A stretch of DNA of 12,108 nucleotides from Deltaproteobacteria bacterium. GTDB lineage: Bacteria > Chloroflexota > Dehalococcoidia > Dehalococcoidales > BS750m-G39. Shown one piece after another: positions 1 to 5,482 of this stretch. The position numbers and the translations under genes are program-made. Under the pieces are notes generated by a model, which saw nothing but the letters and a program-made list of their open reading frames with translations, was not told the origin of the DNA and did not search any database. The stretch's first letter is position 1; every line of letters begins with the position of its first letter. The stretch is from positions 1-12,108 of the forward strand of contig JAUWGI010000010.1 in assembly GCA_030606505.1 (NCBI GenBank), in the 5' to 3' direction.

Positions 1-1247
1 TGCGGCTACTGGTATCCGGCAAAACCGGCCCCTTCGTCTTTGAGCCGCAGCCGGTGGTCCGGCCAACAAAACCATCCAGCATTAATCTCTACATCCACCT
101 GCCCTTCTGCCGCCAGCTCTGCCCTTTCTGTCCCTACGTGAAAGAGGTCTATAATCCGGCAACCAGCACTGCCTACCAGCAGGCAATAATCAGGGAGCTG
201 GAAAGCTACCGGGGGCTATGGGGGGAGGTTAAAGTGGAGTCGGTGTACTTCGGCGGCGGCACCCCAACGCTGACGCCGGAGATAGTAACCGAGACACTGG
301 CCTGGATAAAGGGGAATTTCCGCCTCGGGAGCGAGATTGGAGTCGAGGTTCACCCCCTAAATGCCTCCCGTTCCATTCTCGAGTCTTTGAAGAAGAGCGG
401 GGTTAGCCAGGTGAGTCTGGGGGTGCAGAGCTTTAATGACCGCCTGCTCAAAGTTCTGGGGCGCGACTATGACAGCAAGCTGGCTAAAGAGGCCTGCCGG
501 CGAGCGCTTGAGGCCGGTTTTGCCACCGCCGATATCGACCTGATATTCGCCATTCCCACCCAGACCAGAGAAGAAGCGAGGACTGATATCAAGTATGCCT
601 GCGAACTCGGTGCGGAGCAGATATCCACCTACCCGCTAATCTTTTTCTCTTACCTGCCCTTCAAGAGACAGATGGACAGGGCGAAAACTACCATGCCGGG
701 GTGGCGGGGGGAGCGGGAGATGCTGAAGGTGGCCGTAAAAACGGCGTCAGAGGCCGGCTACCAGAGAACATCGGTCTGGAGTTTCAGCAAGCCTCAAGCG
801 ATGCGCTATACCACCGTCACCAAGGAATCTTTCGTGGGTATTGGGGTCAGCGCCACGACAATGATGGGCGATTACTTCTCGGTTAACACCTTTTCCGTTC
901 CCGAATATATCAGGACAGCCGATAAAGGCCTGCGACCGGCTCTGGCCACCAGGCTGGATACCAGGGACAAGATGGCCTACTGGCTGTTCTGGTGCGGCTA
1001 TGACCTGGCTATTGACACCGATAAGCTCAAGTCCATTTTTGATAGAGGCCTTCCCTGCCATATTCAGGGCCTGCTTTCCCTACTCGGTCTGCTGGGGGCG
1101 GCCAAACGCGAGGGGGATACCTTCTACCTAACCGGGAGGGGAGCTTATCTTTTCCACCTGCTTGAAAAGGAATATACACACGCCTATCTGGAGAGGCTCT
1201 GGGGGGCCGGCCTTAAGGAAGCCTGGCCCCAGAGAGTGGTTATCTAG
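1..1247 (+). CDS. HemN-like radical SAM protein, 5' partial
   Basis: This is a radical SAM enzyme of the coproporphyrinogen III oxidase (HemN/HemW) superfamily. Numbering from the GTG at 54, the [4Fe-4S]-binding CX3CX2C motif is C19/C23/C26 within HLPFCRQLCPFC. A GGGTPT motif follows at 67-72, SLGVQSF at 121-127 and DIDL at 160-163. The C-terminal half carries RYTT and GIGVSA, which resemble HemN more than HemW: the HNxxYW heme-binding motif of HemW is absent. The extra fourth cysteine of true HemN (CX3CX2CXC) is also absent. The frame stays open upstream of 54 to base 3, and the GTG has no convincing Shine-Dalgarno sequence, so the gene probably begins outside the window. The stop TAG at 1245-1247 faces the DUF169 gene with only 8 bases between them. 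The superfamily call is firm. The substrate could be a porphyrinogen, heme or another tetrapyrrole and cannot be decided here. Confidence 0.85.
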   Translation, partial: RLLVSGKTGPFVFEPQPVVRPTKPSSINLYIHLPFCRQLCPFCPYVKEVYNPATSTAYQQAIIRELESYRGLWGEVKVESVYFGGGTPTLTPEIVTETLAWIKGNFRLGSEIGVEVHPLNASRSILESLKKSGVSQVSLGVQSFNDRLLKVLGRDYDSKLAKEACRRALEAGFATADIDLIFAIPTQTREEARTDIKYACELGAEQISTYPLIFFSYLPFKRQMDRAKTTMPGWRGEREMLKVAVKTASEAGYQRTSVWSFSKPQAMRYTTVTKESFVGIGVSATTMMGDYFSVNTFSVPEYIRTADKGLRPALATRLDTRDKMAYWLFWCGYDLAIDTDKLKSIFDRGLPCHIQGLLSLLGLLGAAKREGDTFYLTGRGAYLFHLLEKEYTHAYLERLWGAGLKEAWPQRVVI

Positions 1248-1255
1248 GACAAATC

Positions 1256-1996
1256 TTATCCAGCTTTGTACTCCTTCATCAACCCCTCAATCACCGCCTG
1301 AAACTTCTCATTATGCGCCTCCCTGCCCCCAACGTAATCGGGCAGCACCCACTCCATATCCTGCAGGTTTTCTATAATCATGGGTAAGAGGTCGTAGGGT
1401 ATAGCTAACAGCACCAGGCCTTCAGGAAATACTTGCCTCGCCTTCATGCCGGCACTAAAATTGGTGACAGTGAGATCCAACTCGCCGCTGATGAAGGGAT
1501 AAATGAACAGCCAGGCGCACTCTATTACCGTCGTCCCCTTGGCCTGCCACATCTTGCCCGTGGTGTAAGCGTAAGCCCTGAGCAGGATTTCGGCCTGGTC
1601 AGATTTAGCCGTAAAAATCAGCACGTCGGGGTCAAAGGTGAGCTTGTCCAGGGGAGAGAAAACGACATACCTGACGCTTCCTTTTTCCAGCTTGGGAATG
1701 GGCGGATAAACCCTGCGGTTAGCCCGTGCTTCCTTGAATAGCCCCAACTCGGGTCCAACCTGCCCGCTCTCGAAAATGGCGGGGGGCTCAACCATGCCCA
1801 GTATCAGGGGGCCGACACATTCAAAGTCTTCCGCGGTGGCGTAGAAAGCCTCTCCTTTCTGAGCCTCGGGGAGCATCTCGCATAAAGCCAGCGTCTTATC
1901 CAGCTTTTTGATACCGGCCGGCTTGTTAAGCAGGAACTTAACCCCCACCGGCGGCCGCTCGAAATTGAACTTGTTAAATATGGACAGGTCGCGCAT
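1256..1996 (-). CDS. DUF169 family protein (second of tandem pair)
   Basis: This is a protein of unknown function in the DUF169 (COG2043) family, 246 residues from the chosen start. It shows the family's N-terminal PPVGVKFL segment and then CEML, CVGP, FESG-VGPEL, PLDKLTF-PDVL, CAW and GMKAR blocks. All of these are shared, almost without gaps, with the neighbouring paralogue. Cysteines C39, C60 and C160 occupy the same positions in both copies. There is no signal peptide or membrane segment, so it is probably cytoplasmic. An in-frame ATG at 2011 overlaps the upstream stop as ATGA, but a strong ribosome site lies between that ATG and the one at 1996. I therefore start at 1996, which also aligns best with the paralogue. 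It should be co-transcribed with the upstream copy, with an 11-base gap. Its biochemical role is unknown. Confidence 0.88.
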   Translation of the reverse strand: MRDLSIFNKFNFERPPVGVKFLLNKPAGIKKLDKTLALCEMLPEAQKGEAFYATAEDFECVGPLILGMVEPPAIFESGQVGPELGLFKEARANRRVYPPIPKLEKGSVRYVVFSPLDKLTFDPDVLIFTAKSDQAEILLRAYAYTTGKMWQAKGTTVIECAWLFIYPFISGELDLTVTNFSAGMKARQVFPEGLVLLAIPYDLLPMIIENLQDMEWVLPDYVGGREAHNEKFQAVIEGLMKEYKAG

Positions 1997-2000
1997 CTTG

Positions 2001-2008
2001 ACCTCCTT
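2001..2008 (-). promoter_or_regulatory. Strong Shine-Dalgarno deciding the DUF169 start
   Basis: The minus strand reads AAGGAGGT followed by CAAG and ATG (1996). This is near-perfect anti-16S complementarity at a 4-base spacing. Because the site sits inside the longer reading frame that begins at 2011, it argues that translation starts at 1996. Confidence 0.75.
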
Positions 2009-2763
2009 CATTTTTCGGCGGAGAGCTTCTTCTTCAACTCACCGGCTATTTTCCTGGCCTTCGCCTTATGGGCATCTCTGTCGATGGTGAAGGAATGAGG
2101 CACCCACTTCATCTCACCCAGGTTGGCCATGATAGCGGGGAGCTGGTCCCAGGGGATGGACATCACTATCATCCCCTCCGGAAACAGCTTCCTGGCTTTC
2201 ATGCCGAAACCAAAGCCGGCAACGGTGAAATTTATCTCGCCGGTTAAATAAGGATAGACGAACATCCAGGCGCAGCCCATCACCGTCGATCCCCTGGCCG
2301 TCCAAATTTTGCCACTGGTATAGCTGTTCGCCCTCAGTATAATCTCGGCCTGGCTCACCCCGGCGGTGACGACTAACACGTCCGGCTCGAAGGTGAGTTT
2401 ATCCAGGGGGGCGAAAGCGACGTAGTTGACCGTGCCCTTATCTATCCTGGGAACATGCGGGTAGAGCCTCTTGTTAGCCCGGGCATCTTTAAATATCTCC
2501 AGCTCGGGGCCGACCATCCCGCTCTCAAAAACCGGCTCAGACTCCACCATGCCCAGCAGCAGCGGGCCGACGCAGGTGAAATTATCGACGGCGGCATAGA
2601 AGACCCCGCTCTGCTGAGACTCCACCAGCATCTCGCAGAAATCTAAAATCTTGTCCAGTTTTTTTAGCCCCTCCGGCTTGGCCGCCAGGAACTTAACGCC
2701 CACCGGCGGTATCTCAAAATTAAACTCTTCGAATATGGCCAATTCCTTCTGAATAGTGCTCAT
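2008..2763 (-). CDS. DUF169 family protein (first of tandem pair)
   Basis: A 251-residue DUF169 (COG2043) protein of unknown function, clearly paralogous to the gene just downstream. It carries PPVGVKFL at 19-26, CEML at 43-46, CVGP at 64-67, VGPEL at 84-88, PLDKLTFEPDVL at 119-130, CAW at 164-166 and GMKAR at 187-191. The three cysteines shared with the paralogue are C43, C64 and C164. It differs mainly at the two ends; for example, it has a lysine-rich C-terminus. The start is supported by AAAGGAG eight bases before the ATG. Stop TGA at 2008-2010. Both copies look intact, so the duplication is probably functional. DUF169 genes are, as far as I recall, often found in anaerobes near corrinoid or uroporphyrinogen-decarboxylase-like genes. 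That fits the remnant just upstream but does not establish a function. Confidence 0.9.
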   Translation of the reverse strand: MSTIQKELAIFEEFNFEIPPVGVKFLAAKPEGLKKLDKILDFCEMLVESQQSGVFYAAVDNFTCVGPLLLGMVESEPVFESGMVGPELEIFKDARANKRLYPHVPRIDKGTVNYVAFAPLDKLTFEPDVLVVTAGVSQAEIILRANSYTSGKIWTARGSTVMGCAWMFVYPYLTGEINFTVAGFGFGMKARKLFPEGMIVMSIPWDQLPAIMANLGEMKWVPHSFTIDRDAHKAKARKIAGELKKKLSAEK

Positions 2764-2780
2764 CTCTAGTCTCCTTTCAG

Positions 2781-2852
2781 TTATTTATAGACGCCGTACT
2801 CCCTGGCAGCGGCTATCATGGCGCGCAGGTTATCCGGGTTACCCTTATCCAT
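2781..2852 (-). pseudogene. Possible uroporphyrinogen decarboxylase-family 3' remnant
   Basis: Between the MerR gene and the DUF169 pair the minus strand encodes a 23-codon open stretch ending in TAA at 2781-2783. Its peptide, which includes GNPDNLRAMIAAAREYG, looks like the extreme C-terminus of URO-D/MtaA-type proteins, where a G-x-P-E-N-[VI]-x-A-[ML]-[IV]-E-A segment is common. The frame is closed by TAG at 2859-2861, only two codons before the ATG, so nothing else of such a gene survives. I read it as the tail left after deletion of a URO-D-like gene. The alternative is a genuine tiny ORF: an AGAAGG lies about nine bases before the ATG at 2850-2852. The family resemblance is from memory and rests on a short peptide. 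Confidence 0.35.
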
Positions 2853-2880
2853 AGCCAACTACCTTCTGCTCGCGGGGTGC

Positions 2881-3267
2881 TTAGCTATTTTGATATTCCC
2901 GGCGGTATTCACATTTAGAGCAGGTATCCTCGGTGCCGTAGGCCTGGCAGTAGGTCCCTTCCTCTTTCCAGCAGGGCTTGGCGCAAACCGCCAGCTCGGA
3001 GCGGTGCATACAGGCGGGGCAACCGTCGTCCATCTGCCAGCAGGGGTAAAGGCGCAGGTAGTGGCGTATCGCCGGCAGGTTGAGGTCTTCGACCATCAGC
3101 CTCTGAATGAAGCGCAGGCGTTTGAGGTCGGTCTCGGAATAAAAGCGGCGACCGCTCCTCCGCTGCGGCTTGATTACCCCCTTCTTCTCCCAGACGCGGA
3201 TGGTCTCGGGGTGGACATTGAGTAGCTCCGAGACGACACCTATGGGAAATACCGGCAAGTTCTTCAT
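2881..3267 (-). CDS. MerR-type regulator with cysteine-rich C-terminus
   Basis: A 128-residue transcription regulator. Residues 9-54 form the MerR winged helix-turn-helix: IGVVSELLNVHPETIRVWEK, then GVIKP and a basic wing GRRFYSETDLKRL. Instead of a long dimerisation coiled coil and effector domain, the C-terminal half holds eight cysteines (76, 83, 86, 95, 99, 107, 116, 119), including CPAC at 83-86, CAKPC at 95-99 and CSKC at 116-119. Such spacing suggests zinc or an iron-sulfur cluster; the ligand is inferred. The frame extends upstream to 3342, but those codons translate the tRNA-Ala gene, so the start is the ATG at 3265-3267, 14 bases after the tRNA. The ribosome site is weak (AAGAG close to the ATG). 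With so little space in front, it is probably co-transcribed with the tRNA. It may control the DUF169 genes downstream. Confidence 0.85.
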   Translation of the reverse strand: MKNLPVFPIGVVSELLNVHPETIRVWEKKGVIKPQRRSGRRFYSETDLKRLRFIQRLMVEDLNLPAIRHYLRLYPCWQMDDGCPACMHRSELAVCAKPCWKEEGTYCQAYGTEDTCSKCEYRREYQNS

Positions 3268-3281
3268 GCTCTTAAAACCTC

Positions 3282-3357
3282 TGGTGGAGCCGGGGGGATT
3301 CGAACCCCCTACCTTTTGACTGCCAGTCAAACGTTCTCCCAAGTGAACTACGGCCCC
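3282..3357 (-). tRNA. tRNA-Ala (anticodon GGC)
   Basis: A complete 76-base cloverleaf on the minus strand. The acceptor stem GGGGCCG pairs with CGGCTCC and includes the G3-U70 wobble that identifies alanine tRNAs. The D arm is GTTC/GAAC with a GGG-containing loop. The anticodon stem TTTGA/TCAAA encloses loop CTGGCAG, giving anticodon GGC, which reads GCC. The variable loop has 5 bases, and the T arm GGGGG/CCCCC has loop TTCGAAT. The discriminator base is A and CCA is encoded. It lies between the hydrolase-like gene and the MerR gene, on the same strand as both. Confidence 0.97.
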
Positions 3358-3363
3358 GTAAAA

Positions 3364-3397
3364 ACCCTATCTAATTTAGCCGAAAACAGCCGGAAGT
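3364..3397 (-). promoter_or_regulatory. Weak candidate promoter before tRNA-Ala
   Basis: Upstream of the tRNA, the minus strand shows TTGCAC and TAAATT separated by 17 bases, matching sigma-70 boxes at 3/6 and 4/6 positions. Initiation would fall a few bases before the tRNA 5' end. The boxes are poor, so this is only a candidate; read-through from the upstream genes is equally possible. Coordinates are approximate. Confidence 0.2.
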
Positions 3398-3423
3398 GCA
3401 AACCCGCCACCAGTGTGCCGCCA

Positions 3424-4233
3424 CTAACGTTTGGCGCCGAAGTTGAGCTTGAGGAAATCGCCAATCTGCTGGCTGACCTTGGGGTATTCCCAGTGATAAT
3501 CATGGCCGGCGAGCTTGATGCAGCGGCTGAAATTAACCGGTTTCCCCTTGAGCCGGTACTTAACCCACCGCAAGAAAGCCATGGGCAGGGTCATGAGCAT
3601 GGTTACCAGGTCCCCCTCGATAACGGCATCGGTCATAAGCCCGTTATGGTCTATGATTAGCGTCCTCTCGGTAATCACCCGCCGCGGCCGGTGATAGAAA
3701 AACACGCCCAGCTCGATGCTGTAAACGCGTTGCAGCTCGTTTAAGCGTTGCATCACGGCATTGCTGAAGCCGGCGCCCTGGCTTATGCCAATCAGTATCA
3801 CCTCGAGGTTTTCTATGTACCTGGTGAGGAACTCTACCTCGGCGGCCAGAACTCTGCCCTTGAAGGTAAAGAAGCGAATGTAATCCCTGATATCCCGCAG
3901 GTGTGCCCGCCAGCCGACGCCGCTGCGAAAGTGCTGGCTCAAAGAAAGGCTGTAGCCGAGCTTTTCCAGGGTGGCGCCGATGCCGGCCACCACGCTCTTC
4001 TCCCAGTGCATGCAGTTCTCCAACGGCGCGTTCCCCCAGCCGCCGGGGTTATGGATAAGCAGGATATCCTTATCGCGGGCACCCTGGTAGATACCCAGCA
4101 GCCGGTCGGCGAAGCGGGCGCCCTTACCCGAGTCATCGCCGAAAAGCTGGCGTCCCAGACGCAGGGCTTCCTCCCGCAGCGCCAGGGCTATATCGGCCAG
4201 GTTATCTTGATTAAATTCGGCTAACTCAACCAT
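3424..4233 (-). CDS. Alpha/beta-hydrolase-like protein of unknown function
   Basis: A 269-residue protein that I cannot assign to a named family. The segment VILIGISQGAG has the nucleophile-elbow pattern G-x-S-x-G, with Ser151 preceded by a hydrophobic strand, as in alpha/beta hydrolases. Near the C-terminus AGHDYHWEYPKV, then QIGDFLKL, resembles the catalytic-histidine region, with His244 the likely base. An early strand, DILLIHNPGGWGN at about 56-68, could carry the oxyanion-hole loop. A stretch at about 210-226 is hydrophobic but contains charges, so membrane insertion is uncertain. A longer frame reaching 4482 exists, but its first 83 codons run through the methyltransferase-like gene in another frame. 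The ATG at 4231-4233 overlaps that gene's stop by 8 bases, which indicates translational coupling. The substrate is unknown. Confidence 0.7.
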   Translation of the reverse strand: MVELAEFNQDNLADIALALREEALRLGRQLFGDDSGKGARFADRLLGIYQGARDKDILLIHNPGGWGNAPLENCMHWEKSVVAGIGATLEKLGYSLSLSQHFRSGVGWRAHLRDIRDYIRFFTFKGRVLAAEVEFLTRYIENLEVILIGISQGAGFSNAVMQRLNELQRVYSIELGVFFYHRPRRVITERTLIIDHNGLMTDAVIEGDLVTMLMTLPMAFLRWVKYRLKGKPVNFSRCIKLAGHDYHWEYPKVSQQIGDFLKLNFGAKR

Positions 4234-4777
4234 AATGCTCCGCCGCCCTCCTGCCGGTTGATTTACCTCTCTGCTTGAGGTAGGTGGTGCTGTCCTTCTG
4301 CCAGACCCAGAGGTGGTGGTCGGGGACAAGCCAGCCGGCGAAAGACTGCCGCGAGGGATAGACAATATAAACCGCCTCGGCGACCCGATTGAGTTCGGCC
4401 AGGGCCTGGCTGGCGGCATCAACCGTGGGCAGGTGCTCCAGCAGGTGGCTGGCGAAAACGGCCCCGAAGCACTTATCGGCAAAGGGTATATGGGTAACGC
4501 TGGCCACCACGCCGCTGGGATGGTCGCCCAGCGCCCGCGGGTCTATATCAAGGCAGACATCACCGTTGCCATGAGCCGGTCTGTTCAAGCGGCGGCGGGT
4601 GCGGGTAACACCCCAGGGGCCGCCGGCCACCAGCAGGGGCTTGCCTTCCTTGAGGGCACGGGCGGAGGCGGCTTTGTACTGCCGGCTCTTGGCCCGGGTT
4701 TCGACTATCCAGACCGACAGCTGCCAGCCGCCTATCCCGGCGGCCACGGCCAAGGCTACGAACCAGATATATTCCAT
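4226..4777 (-). CDS. Membrane-anchored SAM methyltransferase-like protein
   Basis: A 183-residue protein. Residues about 4-25 form a hydrophobic N-terminal segment (a probable single membrane anchor) followed by a basic stretch, ETRAKSRQYK. The rest resembles a compact class I methyltransferase: strand PLLVAGG at 47-53 in the place of motif I, CLDIDP at 75-80 as the acidic loop, VTHIPFADKCFGAVFASHLLEHL at about 94-116 as the Methyltransf_11-style core, and a strand YIVYPSR after that. Motif I is not the usual GxGxG but GGPWG, and the chain is short, so SAM binding or catalysis may be altered. The ATG at 4775-4777 has only a weak AGGG in front. The gene begins 11 bases after the VTT gene ends and overlaps the hydrolase-like gene by 8 bases. 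Confidence 0.65.
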   Translation of the reverse strand: MEYIWFVALAVAAGIGGWQLSVWIVETRAKSRQYKAASARALKEGKPLLVAGGPWGVTRTRRRLNRPAHGNGDVCLDIDPRALGDHPSGVVASVTHIPFADKCFGAVFASHLLEHLPTVDAASQALAELNRVAEAVYIVYPSRQSFAGWLVPDHHLWVWQKDSTTYLKQRGKSTGRRAAEHYG

Positions 4778-4787
4778 AATACCCTAC

Positions 4788-4816
4788 ATTATAACCCGAA
4801 GAGGTTAAATAGTGAA
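4788..4816 (-). promoter_or_regulatory. Candidate internal promoter for methyltransferase-hydrolase pair
   Basis: At the end of the VTT gene the minus strand has TTCACT (4/6) and, 17 bases later, a perfect TATAAT that overlaps the VTT stop codon. Initiation would fall only about 4 bases before the ATG at 4777, giving a nearly leaderless message. A TATAAT made partly by a TTA-TAA stop could be chance, so confidence is low. Confidence 0.25.
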
Positions 4817-5418
4817 GTCAGCCCGAAATAGCCACAATAGGCGATGAATAAGCTCTTGACCAGATTGCCCAGCAGGGAGAAAACGAAGAATTTCAGGGGC
4901 GGATAACGGAGGGCGGCGATGGCAATGGTCATGGGCAAATGGATAGGATTGAACATCGCCGACATCAGAAAAATTGCCCACGAACCATGCCGCTGCGCCC
5001 AGCCGATGGCTCTGTTATAGAATCTATTATCAATTTTAACCGTAAATTTGTGGTAGAGACGGCTGCCGCTGTAGCCGACCATGAAGGTGAGCAGCTGGCC
5101 CAGACTGGCGCCCAGGGCGGAGAGCATGCCCACCCACAGCGGGGCCAGGGCCCCCCAGGACGGGGCCAGCAGTGAGGGCACGGTGAATACCAGCAGCCAG
5201 TAGGGGAAGGGGGTAGCCACGAAGTTGACCACGCTGCCGGCGATGAAGGCGAAGACAAAGACACCCAGAAGACCGTACTTCTCGATGTGAACTACGTTCA
5301 TCAGGGCGTCTCTATAGAATATTACCGCCAAACAGAGAGCGACGGTAACCACCACGGTGAGGACACCGAGGGTAATCCCCTTTTTGGGTAAGCTCCGCCG
5401 CTCAACTTCCTGGCTCAT
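4789..5418 (-). CDS. VTT/DedA-type (SNARE-associated) membrane protein
   Basis: A 209-residue integral membrane protein. A short basic N-terminus (RRSLPKKG) precedes a transmembrane helix at about 14-34. Further hydrophobic segments lie at about 48-68, 71-85, 90-115, 146-170 and 175-200. The core carries VTT-domain features: a small-residue-rich re-entrant region (GALAPLWVGMLSALGASLG) followed by GYSGSR at 115-120, a polar amphipathic stretch, and a second half-hairpin with NPIHLP at 157-162 and GN-K at 184-188. Proteins of this superfamily (DedA, YqaA, TVP38) affect membrane homeostasis and lipid flipping; that role is inferred. The start at 5416-5418 has only an imperfect AAGG too close to the ATG. 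It lies 64 bases after clpC on the same strand and may be co-transcribed with it. Confidence 0.75.
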   Translation of the reverse strand: MSQEVERRSLPKKGITLGVLTVVVTVALCLAVIFYRDALMNVVHIEKYGLLGVFVFAFIAGSVVNFVATPFPYWLLVFTVPSLLAPSWGALAPLWVGMLSALGASLGQLLTFMVGYSGSRLYHKFTVKIDNRFYNRAIGWAQRHGSWAIFLMSAMFNPIHLPMTIAIAALRYPPLKFFVFSLLGNLVKSLFIAYCGYFGLTSLFNLFGL

Positions 5419-5482
5419 GCCTTAAAACCCGTTTCACTCACCTTATCGTGCTATACTTTATCACAACTTAAACGGATTTGTG

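Noticed and set aside
3268..3342. Extension of the MerR gene upstream to 3342
   Set aside because: The 25 extra codons translate the tRNA-Ala gene.
4234..4482. An 83-codon N-terminal extension of the hydrolase-like gene
   Set aside because: These codons lie in another frame over the methyltransferase-like gene, whose own frame reads as a plausible protein. The overlapping ATG at 4231-4233 is a better start.
5419..5482. A 10-base stem (AAATCCGTTT with AAACGGGTTT) between clpC and the VTT gene as a terminator
   Set aside because: The loop is about 35 bases, the stem needs a G-U pair, and no T tract follows, so it is not a convincing terminator.
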